Positions 1-12,312 are shown, numbered from the stretch's first letter. The stretch is 29,741 nucleotides of DNA from Zancudomyces culisetae (GCA_001969505.1 LSSK01000268.1:3928-33668), one strand, 5' to 3'. Program-made: numbers and translations. Notes: generated by a model from the letters alone, not told the origin.

Positions 1-1354
1 GTGCCTGATGCGCATCTCGTGAGCAAATGCCACAGCCCTGCACCATCATTCCCCTTATCTCCTCTCCAGGTGCTAAAATCAGATAGTCTGTTTTGGATGG
101 AGTAGTCGCTTGAACATGCTCGATTCCACGCTTTTTTGGGGTCAACTGTAGAGCATGCGCTGCTTTCTATCTGCATTTCTATTACACCTAGCGCAATATT
201 AAACTGCCTCTCGTAAACCGCTGAAACCTGGTTAATTATATTCAGTATTTGTGTTCGCACACTGTCCTCTGAAGAAAAATTTGCTGTATATGTACAGTCT
301 GCCGCGACACCAATATATAGAATTTTGCGTGCTTCCAAACAACCAGCAGTCAATGCAGCAGGGTTATTAAATGGAGTGTCTCTTTTAAACAGTCCCCTTC
401 TTCCAGAGCCTTTTTCAAAACCCAGTTGGAGATCTCTCCTCGCGTGCTGGACAAGCTTCATTTCCTCGTGGTTAACACCACAACGACTTTTACTATTCTT
501 GCTGAGCTCATACTCAATATTGTTATACTCGCTCTGTCGATATATTATACTTCTTGAGTTTACTGCGTCTGGATGTCTTTGATCCAGTGTTGTTATCTCA
601 GGGTCTTCTTTTCTTTTTGTAAATTTATAAATCTCGATGGGTTTAATATAATATGTCTCGCCCTCAAAGTAGTATGAACCATCGATTGTGGGATGCCCGT
701 CTATATCTCTAATACTGATTCGCGCCCAGTTTTCCTCTTCTTCAAACGCAAACTGTTCTCGTTTTCGCAGCATTCTTTCCCACTGCTCAAATTTATTGAG
801 CTCCTTTTCTGGACCAACCAGCTTAACGTGACCCTTGTACATCCCACCTCGCTCCTTGTTTAGCTGTGTAGTTTCTACCACACCTCCTGGCTTATTTATC
901 CGCATGGTTGCTTCTGGGTGTATTAGGTCATAGTTTGGTTCTAGCATAACCATAAAGGTCCGGTTGTATACCGAAAATTCCATTTGAAAGGTATCATCTT
1001 GTGTTACGTCCTCTAGTCGCTTTTTTAGCTTTTCTCCGTGATTCGGCCCCCCAAATACACCGCTATCGGCACCCGAGTTAAGGTCCGTGTACACATGAAT
1101 CTGGGGCTTTTTGAGGAATTCGTAGCCAACAATTGGTGGTGCCTGCTTAACTGCCTCCGTAAATATACCTATTTAGTTTTCGTTATTTTTAGATTTAATT
1201 GTTATATTACATGGCGTAAACTTGTACACACATAACATATAATGAATACAGATTATATTTACAGGATTAAATGTATATGCAAATCCTTACAATTTAAGAC
1301 AAAAAAGCTGACGAATTGCAAGATAAACTGCAATTTTCTGGTAACCATGTTCAT
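1..1354 (-). CDS. ADAM-family (reprolysin) metalloprotease, C-terminus beyond window
   Basis: This is a secreted or membrane-anchored zinc metalloprotease of the fungal ADAM type; the visible part is the signal peptide, prodomain and first half of the catalytic domain (about 404 residues). Exon 1 is 1354-1291: the ATG lies just after an in-frame TAA and encodes MNMVTRKLQF followed by a hydrophobic stretch, a good signal peptide. A GTAAGG donor at 1290 joins in frame either to a CAG acceptor (exon 2 from 1150) or to a TAG acceptor (from 1168). The prodomain includes MLEPNYDLIHPEA, typical of ADAM propeptides. A dibasic KR (RRGLFKRDTP) before the catalytic domain suits Kex2-type processing. The catalytic part has KILYIGVAADCTY and, at the edge, GAGLWHLLTRCASG, the conserved strand just before the HExxHxxGxxH zinc site, which lies outside the window. 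The family call is firm; the first exon and acceptor choice are inference. Confidence 0.88.
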
Positions 1355-4029
1355 TTTTTACCAACTGTATTTGTTATAATATTAAGGAAATATCTATAGA
1401 ATATTGTGTTGCGGTCAAAATAAACATCTACTTTCCAGAAATATATCCGCTTCAACACGTTCACTTTGACTTTTGTCACCACCTAGCTTCTCTATATCCT
1501 TTTTTATCTGACTCTATTTTGGGTTACGCATATATTTTTAATTATTAGATTAAACCTTGGCCGTTTTTTCCTCGTGGATTATTTTATGTAATTATTAGTG
1601 GATCTTCAGGCATTTTAGTTTTTCATAACGTAAACCTTATCAGTTATTACCCAATAATTGTAGACTAATTACCAAAGCTAAACTTACTGCAAAGCGCAAA
1701 TGCCAAAATAGTAAAATACAGTTATATAATAGATTATATATGTATTTGGGAACTTTTAAACGTCAGGAGGGTGAGTTGTTAATTATTTTGTAATTTCAAA
1801 AGAGGTTTTTAATACTTATATAGGAGGAGGGATATTCCATTTTCTCTCCTTTAAATCAGTGTTTTAGCATTGCTTTGTTGTGAATTGAAGGGCTATGTTT
1901 ATACAACTAGGTTTTTTTCTCTATTTAAAATGGTTGCGGATAAATGATTGGGGCAAAAACAGCTTGCGAGCAACTTTAGATTTCTACCCTTTGAGAAGAT
2001 TGAGATAAACTTTGTGTGGGCCGAAAATTAGCGATTTTCAGGTAATATTGAAGATAGTAACAATTTGCATCTAAATAGCTGCAATTTTATTTTATTTTAT
2101 TTTGGGCAATACAATGTAGCCCATTATTTGTCCAAGTCTTTACAAATATAGTTTAAAATTGATTGTGTTAATTTAAATTACTCCAAGAAAGCCTTAACGT
2201 TGATTGGCAAGTGCCCTAGCTAAAGGAATAGTGTCTTTGGCAATATATAATTGAAGTTGGTTTTTTTTTCTCAATTTTGTCACTTGCCAAGATATTGCAA
2301 AAGCGGCAAGACCCAATTGTTGGCAAATGAAAACAGAGTTGAAGGTCAAATATATTCAATATTTGGGGTTGTAAAACAATACATTACAATATTGCTAAAG
2401 TAGCAACCGGGATTTTTAGATTTGAGAGAAAATAGTTGGGAGTTGGGAGTTGGTAGATAAATATTTGAGCATTATTTAGTGGAATGGAAAATACAATCTC
2501 AAAATCAAAAAAAGACGACAGTTTGTCACATCAATCAATACAAGGATGCGATTGCTATGATCCGGTAGTGTAGCCTGTTTTTTTTAATAAGATAACCTGC
2601 CAAAGTTGAAGTAAGGCACGGCTCTTGCTTACAAATCACGTACCTGGCCGTAGAGACGCTTACTAAAGTCCGCAAAAAAATATATATAAAAAGATTGCCT
2701 AATTAGTTCACCAAAGGTCACATGCGGCGATAACAACTTGTTTTTCAATATAATTTTGCAGCTTTTAACTTTGCGGCTTTTATTAGAAAAGAAAAGGGGA
2801 GTATAACATTATATTTTTCTGTAAAGATAGTTAACTATGAGATAGTATTGTAAATAATTAGCATTGAAGCTTTGAAAGAGGTTTACCCATATTAAGTCAA
2901 TACCATTCTGAACGGGTAAACTGTTTTATCGTCTTTGTGGGGTGGCCAGGCAGTTCAACATACAAGATACTTGCTCTTAGTATGTTCCTACTACAAAAAT
3001 GAGTCAAGTAGTGCTAACAGCGCTTCTTACAAAAAAAAAGTATGCTCGCTAGCTTTGAAAATCATAACGTATTTTAATCACAGACCGAAGATATCTTTGA
3101 ATGAGTACAGTATTTGTCCTACACCAGCTGATACTATACATTCTAAGAGCATGTCTTTATATTTCTGCACTTGTATCTTACTACATAGAATGAAAATTTT
3201 GCTAAATAGTACTTTTAGTAGTTGGGTTTTTTAGGCTTGAACCAACTTGTAAATAGAGCGAACAAATTAAATGGCAGTGCAATTTTTTTTGTTTACAATA
3301 CGATTTTGTTACCTAATTTACAAAGGCTAGTGAAAAAACAACCAACGAAAAATAATGGAAGGAAAATAAACAATAAAACAATCAATCTTTTACAACCAAA
3401 TAAAGTGGAATTAACAAGTTAAAAGCTGTTTAAACAATAACACTTTTAAAAAAGCTGGTGATTATTAGGTGAAAGGGCTGTGCCAAAGAAATAAAAAAAG
3501 CTGATTTCTTTGAACAAGCATTTGATATAGATTAATTCCAAATTCTAACATAGTTAAGGGTATCCGTGTTTTCAAACAACGATTCCGCGGGTAAACAGAC
3601 AATTAATCAACACAAGACAAAAACAAGCGAGTTAAAAAAAAACGATTCCGAATAATAAATAAAATCAATACCCCCCCCCCCCACGTACTGCATTGCGAGA
3701 AAGAAACGAAGATTGAACGAGAATCGGGAGGGGTCGAATATAAAATCGCAAACTGCAATTTGAATATACAAATTCTCGAATATACGATAAAATTTTTACT
3801 GGATAGATTAAAGGAGAACGAAGTAGGACGATAAAGAAACGAACAAAAACAGGATAAATATTTGCTAACGGGTACTCAAGATACACCTAGTATTTGAGAT
3901 AGCCCAACAATGTCTGTAAAATAAACAAAAGTATTAAAAGCTTAAAACAGATTAAAAGGAACCACGTCAATTTATTTGTGGGTATTTGTATAGAGTAAAA
4001 ATAACTAGAAATATAACTATGGAGTCGGC
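1355..4029. other. Long AT-rich intergenic region, divergent promoters
   Basis: This gap of about 2.7 kb separates the diverging ADAM and Mps1-like genes. I found no convincing gene. Short open frames at 2935-3234 and 3222-3422 show no recognisable motif and lack good starts. The stretch holds poly-A/T runs, a 12-base C run at 3671-3682, and two copies of the 10-mer AACGATTCCG (3578-3587 and 3641-3650), about 380-450 bp before the Mps1 start. Promoters for both genes should lie here but cannot be pinned down by eye. Confidence 0.6.
3671..3682 (+). repeat. C12 homopolymer run
   Basis: Twelve consecutive C bases lie in otherwise AT-rich DNA upstream of the Mps1-like gene. A second run of ten C is at 7501-7510. 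Both are length-unstable simple sequence and possible sequencing or assembly trouble spots. Confidence 0.95.
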
Positions 4030-7000
4030 ATGAACGATATGATGGATATGGATAAGCAAATAAGACAATCAGTTGTGTCAAAAAATGACGAACTGAACAT
4101 TAACAGCCGCTTTTTGACTGAGAGCAGCAACAAAATTAAGGAAAAAATTATCAGCATGGGTGCGAATAAACTAGGTAAGCGTCTTGCAGAACAAAAGTAT
4201 GGGGAAGCATCACATCATGCAAATAGCGAGTATATTGGAAAGAGAAAAGAGGAGCGCGAATGGCTTTTCAAGGATGTGGGCGATGATGAGTATTTTAACG
4301 AATTTATGTCCAGAAAAGGAATACAAGCTGTACTAGACCCACGAGCTGGTTTTGGTAACGAAAATATTACACATCGTACTGATCAAGCTCAAAATGCAAC
4401 TTTCAACAATCCACAGCAAAGTACAGCTAAGGGAGGAGGTTCGTTATATCAATCAATATTTCGAGATTATAAAGAGTTTGTAAGCGATAGGGATGAGAAA
4501 ATAAGTAAACGGCTTGGTAGCCTTTCTAAAAAAATCGATATGGCGGCGCAAATAGAAAGATTTGAGCATAACGACAATGAGAAGTTTGAAAAATATATAG
4601 AGAAACTTGATTCCAAAAGAGCAAGAAATGTGAGTTTTACTTTGAACACAAAAGAGAGTGAAGGATATGGTATAAATACCCTTGACAAGACTAGCGATTT
4701 CAGATTTTCATCCTATTCAGGCCTCGATAGCAAAGGCCTGGGACTACACAGGGAGACGGAAAGTAAAAGCGAAACAAGTGAAATCGGTTTGGTTGGTAGC
4801 ACAACAACAAGAGACGATTTTGGGCGACAGACGGTGAAGAAAAACACAGTTAAGTTTGACAGTGGGTTATATTCTACGCCACTCAACACCGAAAACTCAA
4901 CTGTCCAAAATAAACGATTTCTTGATGGCGAAGAGCGGAAATCAGATGATAAAAGAATAGATACACGTGAGAGAATGCGACAACGGTCAGCGAATATAAG
5001 CGGGAGAAGATTTAAACTCACAAGGCTTGGGCTAGGTAAGCCTACGCGCGGTCAGCCAAGTACCTCGGGGGAAGTATCTTCAGCTGAAAATGCTGAAGAA
5101 AGCAAGTACTCTACTGACACGCCAAGCTCGGAAAAAGATCGCGAGTTGCATGTTATTAGATCAGCCAAAAGAAACAAAGTGGCTTCTAGGTTGGATTTTT
5201 TAAATGAACTTGATTCTAAAATATCACAAGAGGGTTTGCTGTTTGAAAGTGGTAGGAAAATAAACAGCCACGGGAAGGAAGAAAACTCTACGTTTAAAAA
5301 ATACAAATTTATGGATGTCGATGAGCTAACCCCCAACGAAGTTGAGAAAAGACGTTTAGATGCGCCGATAAAGCTGGAAAAACTGAATACGCTCCAGAAA
5401 CAAACTGGTGGAAGGCAGGTAGAATTTCCAGATAATATTCCTAGAGAAAGTAGTGATACGCTGAGCACCACAACCCAAAGACAATCTCTTTTTCCGACCG
5501 CAAGGGTTACTGAAAATGTCGGTAGGCGTAGTAGGCTAAGCTCAGATCAACAGCTAACTGATCCTCGGATTGAACTTCCTAGATCAAGAATGAGCTTCGA
5601 GGCCGATTTGGGCAGAAAAAACAGTTTTGGAACATCTTTAGGAAGTGTTTTTGAGAAGGAAATGGTCTTTGATGTTGAGAAGGAGATTGAGAAAAAGACT
5701 ACGAGCGGAGGAATGGCTGGCTTAGATGTTTTGAATGCACACAATCCATCCAGTCTTACACATACAATAGGTCTCGGAAACTTTGGAACCAACAAAATCA
5801 CTGCGCCTCTGCAAGATTCCTTTAAAAGCGATGGCTTTGAAATCCCCATAGTTAAGAAAAATAGGAGTCTTAATTCATCTGGTCTAGAAACTATTCCTGC
5901 CCAGACAAACAGAGTGGTATCGCAACCCGCACCATACCTACCACCACCACCTCCTCCTCTCCCTCCTCCCCCACCACCACCACTAAACCCTTCTGTACCA
6001 GAACATCCATCGATTCAACGCCCACAGCTACGTATGGAACTAGCTGGGCGTATTGAAATACCTGATAAAAAATGCATCAAAGTTAATGGAAGAAGCTACC
6101 AACGGATCAGCTTGGCAGGGAAGGGGGGTTCATCGCGGGTTTACAAGGTACTAAGCGACAAAGGCAGATTCTACGCTATAAAAAAAGTTACGTATGGCAA
6201 AACTGACCACTCAGTAGTGGAGGGATACAAGCGTGAGTGTGAACTTTTGCGTGCCTTCAAAGATAACCCGCATGTGGTCCAGCTATACGATTACGAACTT
6301 AACAACTCCAGAGGTTATTTGTTTATGGTTCTTGAGTATGGTGAAATTGACCTTGCGCGCCTACTTCAAAAGCATGGTGACAAGCCATTAAGCATAAATT
6401 TTATCAGAATGTATTGGGAGCAGATGCTGAGTGCTGTTAACGTAGTGCACAAGATGAAAACTGTACATTCCGATTTGAAGCCTGCAAATTTTCTGCTTAT
6501 TCAGGGCGTGTTGAAGCTTATCGACTTTGGAATCGCAAAAACTATAGGAAACGACACCACCAACATTCATAGAGACCAACAGCTGGGGACACTGAACTAT
6601 ATGGCGCCTGAAGCTATTGAAATGTTTAGCAAGGGAAAAAATGTTCAGTTGATTAGGGTAAGTCCGTGTTTTATCTTTTTCATTATTTTTTTTCTGCTCA
6701 CCCCCCTCCCCCACTTACCCATCTGTTCTTTGTTGGTATTTTGATTTACATACTTATCTAATGTTGTTTACTGTTATATTTTGGGTAGATGGGCAAACCA
6801 AGCGATGTTTGGTCGCTAGGGATTATTCTGTACCAACTGTGTTATGGATATACACCATTTTCAAAGCTAAACCATAGCCACAAATACCTGGCTATTATTA
6901 ACCGCTCGTTTGAGATAGATTACCCGAAATATCGTGCAGGTGTGAATCAAGTTCATATTCCCGAATCCGATCCAAATAACCCGGCATACACTAAGAACGA

Positions 7001-7247
7001 CCGGGTTGTAGCTTCGCGCGATCTTGTCGATCTTATAAAATCCTGCTTAGAGCGTGATCCCAAAAAGCGCCCCACCATTCCAGAGCTACTAAACCACTCG
7101 TTTCTTAGCATGCAGTATGACTCTGTACATTCTATTTCTCGTTGTCTAACGATACTGAAAAAAAGTCCTCAATTTTTTGAAATGATTGACCAGTCAGACC
7201 CCTCAAACAACGTCGCCTTGGCCAAAAAACTTCTAGATTTACTGTGA
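4030..7247 (+). CDS. MPS1: Mps1/TTK/Mph1-like dual-specificity protein kinase
   Basis: This is a spindle-assembly-checkpoint kinase that acts at kinetochores. Exon 1 is 4030-6657 and exon 2 is 6789-7247. The 131-bp intron (GTAAGT...GTAG, phase 0) gives 1028 residues. The first roughly 680 residues are polar, charged and probably disordered, ending in a poly-proline tract near residues 637-655. The kinase domain starts about residue 685: Gly-rich loop GKGGSSRV (697-704), catalytic lysine in YAIKK (K718), HSDLKPANFLL with D815, and DFG at D832. HSD instead of HRD and the segment QLGTLNYMAPEAI are hallmarks of Mps1/TTK. The intron falls between the APE motif and the DVWSLG helix, so retaining it would delete the C-lobe and stop at 6744. 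The kinase identity is firm. The start is the first ATG of the frame, and an additional 5' exon cannot be excluded. Confidence 0.95.
5938..5990 (+). repeat. Proline-codon repeat within the Mps1-like gene
   Basis: A run of CCA/CCT/CCC codons encodes blocks of consecutive prolines just N-terminal of the kinase domain. It is a simple-sequence tract that could vary in length and a possible SH3 or profilin-type ligand; that role is inference. Confidence 0.85.
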
Positions 7248-7932
7248 TTTGTTTTGCGTGTTCTAAAAATGCGTTGAGTTTTTTAGATATTTCATTACAT
7301 GTGCAAAATTCGTCGCGATGTTCATGCTAATAGACTTTGTATTATATTATGTTCTATGTTATTTCCCTCAAAAATAAGATTCTAGATCATTCACACTGAA
7401 AGGAAAAAAAGAGGGAATAAAAAGTTGTCCTATTTAAGAATACTACTCGTGACATGTTTCTGATACTACAGACTATGTAAGAGTAGGTGTTTTTAACCCT
7501 CCCCCCCCCCTTTCCCAAGTTTGGTAAAATGTGTCGCTTTATATAACCAGCATATTGCACAGAATTTTGAATTATCTTTAGGATGACTTTTCTTGTTAAA
7601 ATTTTCTGTCTTTTCTGGATCTGTTGATTCATCTGACAGTAATAATTTTTATTGAGCTGGATACATCAATATTAAGTACACACAGTACATTGAAATAAAA
7701 GAAAACAAAAATAGAAACAAAAAAGATTCAGCTTTCGCTAAATGCCCTATATTTACACTTAAAGAAAAAAGAAAATTAAAAAACCTGGAACTCAATACTA
7801 ATATATTGTTGATTGTGAGTTCCTACTAGAAACACTCTACAATATTCTCTACTTGTTTTTACATGGTGTATAACTAAAACTGATAAAACTATATATCATC
7901 CAAATATTGGATTAAAAATACTAGTTCTTAGG
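7248..7932. other. Intergenic region between convergent genes
   Basis: This is the 3' flank of both the Mps1-like gene (+) and the DUF3020-like gene (-). It is AT-rich with a C10 run at 7501-7510 and A-rich stretches. No gene is supported; an open frame at 7387-7632 on the minus strand shows no family motif. Confidence 0.6.
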
Positions 7933-9576
7933 TTATTGGTTTCTCGAGAACATATCCGATGTAAGAAAATACTCTGGCGGGCTTGAGCCTAAACTGATTA
8001 GCAAATCTCGGGCAAAGTCAAATTCACCTCGTTGAGGTTGTTGTTGTTGGGTTGGGTTGCTCTGTTGCTGCTGTAATAGTGCCAGTGCGATTTTATCAAG
8101 ATCTAAAACCCTCTCATCATCCTTGTTGTTGTCAGGTTGTATATCAGCAACGTGACTGTATTGTGACTCGTACTTTTGTTTTTCATTATTTAGCGATTTG
8201 GCAAAGTCGAGTTTTGGGTAAAGTAGAATTTCTTTTCTTTTTCCACTTGTGATGACGGTTTCGGAACTATTTATTTTCATCTCAACACAGGTCTTCAGTA
8301 TTTGGAGACAATAGTCGTAGTTGCAATTTTGAAGAGCCTCATTGAGCATGCTAGCAACATTTATACTCCCACTAGATGAATAGTTGTCAACCACTGCAAC
8401 TTCGCTCTTGATTTTAAGCGCATAGTTCTTTGCTTTGGAATTCATTTCATTGATCTGCTCAATACTGATGCATTTTTTGAGTTTGCAATTTCTTATGCAT
8501 TCCAAAATATTTTTTGAAATAATAAACCCGCTGCACTCGATAAACTTTAGTATATCCCTAATTTTTTGGTTCTCCCTTCTGATAAATAGCTCTTTATACA
8601 CATATCTCTTGTAATCTACCGACTCTGTGTTGGAAAAAAGATTGCGCGCCTTTCTATACACCCGACACCGTAAGTCGTTGTTTTTGTTTTTTTGAGGATT
8701 TTTTTGCCTCCATGACTTCATCCTCTTTGTGGATGGTTTTGTAACATCTGGATCTGCATAAACACTTGCTGATATGCCTTTACTTGCTTCCATATTTGTG
8801 TATGCAGCTGCAACTTTTTTTCTTTTTCTAGTTGGAATTATTGTGCTTATGAGATCAGACAACCTAGCTTGGTCACTGTTGTCATGTACATTCGTACCAA
8901 TATCTGTTGTGTTAGGACCTGGGCTTGAAATAGTATTCTGTAAGATGGGAATAGCACTAGTGGTACTGCTAGTGCTGAGACTGCTAATAAAGTCGTTACA
9001 ACTGTCATTCCCAGAAGATATGAGTGAGTTTATATCAAATATTGCTTCCGGCAGTTCCCTGTGGCTGCTAGTTTTGTGAATACTTGCCTGATCATTAATA
9101 ACTGATGAAAGAAACATGTCTGGATTTGATATTTGTTGTCTAAAAAGTGAGTTATAGCTATCCATAGTGTTTATTAAATTGATATTGGACATCACGTGTT
9201 GTAAATCTGTGCAGGGTAGCTGTGTTGTAAAGTTGTTGGCAACGGATGTATTTTCATATCCACTTGCAATGTAGTTATATCTGGAAAGCCCGTCTAAGGC
9301 ATCTACTGCAGCATTGTTTCCTGCTATTGTGGGACTCTTTAGATATTCAGCCGATGTAGCTCCTTCGTTTTTGGAGGATTTATTGTGATAATACCTTTCT
9401 AGAGGTATGAAACCATTTCTCGACTGAGTGGGTAGCGATTCCAAGCCAATGGGGTTGGCGATTTCATCCTGATAATTTATAATGCCACATCCTATGTACC
9501 CTCCGTTAAGATGTCCAAACTGGTTTGTGTTGTGATTATTTGACATGTTTTTTTTAAAAAAAGCTATCTCATTCAA
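7933..9576 (-). CDS. Fungal DUF3020-like protein, putative nuclear regulator
   Basis: This is a single-exon gene for 547 residues. The N-terminal half (1-240) is low-complexity and Asn/Ser-rich, as in many fungal regulators. TRKRKK near 250-254 is a candidate nuclear localisation signal. Residues about 286-337 (KSWRQKNPQKNKNNDLRCRV, then KARNLF and a charged helix with FIRR) match my memory of the fungal DUF3020 pattern: W/R...NRxKNxxNDLRxRV..RA..LFG...S..K..W. A helical segment follows (350-390), and the C-terminus is Gln-rich (QQQQSNPTQQQQ). Function is unknown; nuclear or transcription-related is only an inference from composition. Met11 (9546-9544) is an alternative start. The gene converges on the Mps1-like gene and diverges from CBC2. 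Confidence 0.75.
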   Translation of the reverse strand: MNEIAFFKKNMSNNHNTNQFGHLNGGYIGCGIINYQDEIANPIGLESLPTQSRNGFIPLERYYHNKSSKNEGATSAEYLKSPTIAGNNAAVDALDGLSRYNYIASGYENTSVANNFTTQLPCTDLQHVMSNINLINTMDSYNSLFRQQISNPDMFLSSVINDQASIHKTSSHRELPEAIFDINSLISSGNDSCNDFISSLSTSSTTSAIPILQNTISSPGPNTTDIGTNVHDNSDQARLSDLISTIIPTRKRKKVAAAYTNMEASKGISASVYADPDVTKPSTKRMKSWRQKNPQKNKNNDLRCRVYRKARNLFSNTESVDYKRYVYKELFIRRENQKIRDILKFIECSGFIISKNILECIRNCKLKKCISIEQINEMNSKAKNYALKIKSEVAVVDNYSSSGSINVASMLNEALQNCNYDYCLQILKTCVEMKINSSETVITSGKRKEILLYPKLDFAKSLNNEKQKYESQYSHVADIQPDNNKDDERVLDLDKIALALLQQQQSNPTQQQQPQRGEFDFARDLLISLGSSPPEYFLTSDMFSRNQ

Positions 9577-11073
9577 TTTAATTTAGATGGCGCAGTTGAA
9601 AACTGACTATGGTATTTGATAATAGTAATAATATTCCTATTAGCTTAATATCTGATAAGCGCGGATAACTGACTGATTTATTGCTATACTCTTAATACCC
9701 TAACTATAGAATCTGTATAGTAGATACAATATGCACTGCGTTTAAGAAAGGGAAAAGGCTGGAAAAGTGGGATATCCAACATCTTTTTATATTTGCTGAA
9801 TACGAGTGAGCCATGGTATCCATAAGCCGCAATATTAACACTAGAGGGATTTATTATACATCTAATGCGCTAAATATTTTTTCGGCTCATCTCTGTTCCT
9901 TTACCCTATTCTCATTCTGGAAGTAAAAAAAACGACAGTTAATTATTCCCAATATCTGTTTTTTTTACTGAATTAGATATTTTTACTGTTAAAGTTCAGT
10001 AAAAGTGTATGGCTATAATAATTGTGTAGTCCAGCTAGGAAAAGTAGTATAAACAAAATACAGTAATGCGTTTTGAAAATGTAAAAATACCACAGTGAGC
10101 GCAGGTAACCCTTTACAAGTGTGTTTGACTATTCACTACTATCATTTTTCTTTAAAAATAATAAAAAATAGAACTGGTGGAACTATTAACAACTTTACTG
10201 CTTATCCATAGTTTTCATACACTGGAGGCCAAGCGAGCCTTTTCAACATTCTGAGGAGTACATACGTACATAACTAGGCAAAAATCGACTCTTATTTTCT
10301 CATCTGTCCTCAAGTTTCGAGATTATCTCTGTTTTTGCGGTTTGAGCAGATACGACATTGTAAAGACCAACAGGTGGTTCCAGATAATATGATATTGCTG
10401 ACTATAGCATACCCATGAATCCTTTCATCTGACATAACCTGTACGTATTTTGAATTTTCCATGAACAACCAATAGTTTGCCGTCTATTCCACTTTTATAT
10501 CTGTTCATCATTACTTTTATAAAAAGCGGAGTCAAATGCAAATGAAATGGCATGCAAGAACAGGATAATGAATTGGCTTACTAGTAATCCCCCTTACAAT
10601 AAGTAATACCACACAAATCAGCTCAACATCTATTACACTATTTTTATCTTTTCAAGGTTGATATGCTAGAATAACGTTCAGAATGAACAAATAATCCCCA
10701 ATTGACATGATATAACAAAGAGGAAGACAGAACCTAATAATAAGCGCAGAGACACATCCTGTTTCCTTTCTATCATTTAAAAAAGTGCAAGTGATACAAG
10801 TAATTTGGCTTTCCCACTTTCGGTGCATAACAAAGGCTAGAATTATTTTTGTATATTTTATGTTCTTGGACATTGAAATCAGTAGCAAACAAACGGCGAA
10901 TAAAATTGGATTAATTTTCAAAAAAAACTACAGAGATGAGCGCGTAAATGTGTGGATTTTGGGATTTCATATTTTTTAATTTCAATTCTTATACTCCTAC
11001 AAACTATCCTTGAATAAAAAAACCACCTTGTATAAAATTTATATATCTAATTATACTGAAGAAAAATAGCACG
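9577..11073. other. AT-rich intergenic region, divergent promoters
   Basis: This is about 1.5 kb between the start of the DUF3020-like gene (-) and the start of CBC2 (+). Short overlapping frames at 10652-10921 (-) and 10785-10979 (+) have no motifs and are probably chance. I see no tRNA or snRNA with recognisable boxes. Confidence 0.6.
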
Positions 11074-12312
11074 ATGGAGAAAGCGATTCAATTCCCCAAT
11101 TTAATTATTCCTCTCGATCAACCATCGTCCTACAAGGACCGCCAATTTAAGGTAATCCCACTTTGGATTTATATTTTGTAATGCATATAAGAACAAAAAA
11201 ATGTCTAGCAGGGATGAAAAATAAATCAAAAAGAAATCCTACAGAATATTTATTCCTTGGAATTACACGTAGGGCACCACCGAAGAATGGGTAGATGGAC
11301 TACTGAAAACCACGACACTTTACGTTGGAAATCTTTCATTCTATACAACTGAGGAGCAGATCCACGAACTTTTTTCTAGATGCGGAGAGATCAAGAGAAT
11401 AGTAATGGGGCTGGATAGTCTCAAAAAGACTCCTTGTGGATTCTGTTTTGTAGAGTAAGTCACACTTTTTTATTTTTGGTAGGGTAGGCATTTGGCGGAT
11501 ACATAAACTAACGAGTTTAACTATTATTAGATATTACACAAGAAAGGCAACATCAGATTGCATGAGGTTTATAAATGGAACTAAGCTTGATAACAGAGTA
11601 ATAAGAACAGATTTAGATCCAGGATTTAAAGAGGGCAGGCAATTTGGACGAGGAAAAAGTGGTGGTCAGGTATGAAATATTTATTTCTTGTTAACGCCTT
11701 TTTTTTCTTGAAAAAATAAAAGTCCTAGTTGGGTATAAACTTGATGAGAAGTCGAGAGACGTATATGAATAGATAAAAAAACAAAGCCTAGATTCTTTGG
11801 TGAGATTATTTCAATGCGCAAACTGTTATGGTATCTTTTTTTAGATAAGAGACGAGCATAGAAATACATATGACGAAGGAAGAGGAGGGTGGGGTCATGC
11901 AAGGGCAAGACAGGCCGAAATGCAGCAAAAAAGCTTTATGCATGCCTATGGCTCAATTTCCACTATGGCTGGTGGGCAAGACCTGAGCATAAACTCGCGA
12001 CTCGGCGGTCCAGTAGTGGATAGAAAACGAAATAAACGTGGCGCTGACTCGCTTGAGGATGATGGCCGCTATGATGATGGCTACAGCAAAAGGATGCGCT
12101 CCGATCGATTCTCCGATAACTCAAATAGGACACTTGGTGACGAATCCGCCAAAAACTATGAAAATGTAAGTGTTATTTAGTATTTAGGTTTAGGTTTGCT
12201 GTAAATACATGATATCTTTGATTCAAGTGTCCCTACATTACGTGGTTTAAATCTTTGCTTTTCAATGTTTTTTCGTTAGGAAAACCGAGATGGTGATAAT
12301 GCTGACGAGTAA
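11074..12312 (+). CDS. CBC2: Nuclear cap-binding protein subunit 2 (CBP20)
   Basis: This is the small subunit of the nuclear cap-binding complex; it binds the m7G cap of pre-mRNA together with CBP80. There are five exons: 11074-11151, 11273-11454, 11531-11669, 11845-12165 and 12280-12312, all with GT-AG introns (121, 76, 175 and 114 bp). They join in frame to 250 residues. The RRM has RNP2 LYVGNL (42-47) and RNP1 CGFCFVEY (81-88), with the family-diagnostic flanks [12 protein letters not shown] and [19 protein letters not shown]. Tyr20 (SSYKD) and Tyr43 (LYV) fall at the positions of the two cap-stacking tyrosines of human CBP20. The segment YDEGRGGWG matches the conserved C-terminal cap-binding loop. 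The last 100 residues are a charged RS/RD-like tail. All residues expected for function are present. Confidence 0.97.

Noticed and set aside
2560-2680. Sequence TCCGGTAGTGTAGCCTG and following, reminiscent of a tRNA or small RNA start
   Set aside because: No acceptor-stem partner, no B box (GGTTCGANTCC) and no cloverleaf could be built.
2935-3234. 99-codon open frame on the plus strand
   Set aside because: It begins at TTG without a local ATG context, has no recognisable motif, and lies in AT-rich DNA where such frames are expected by chance.
5052-5471. Open frames on the minus strand opposite the Mps1-like gene
   Set aside because: These are Ser/Leu/Phe-rich shadows of a Lys/Glu/Ser-rich coding strand; the sense frame has a full kinase domain.
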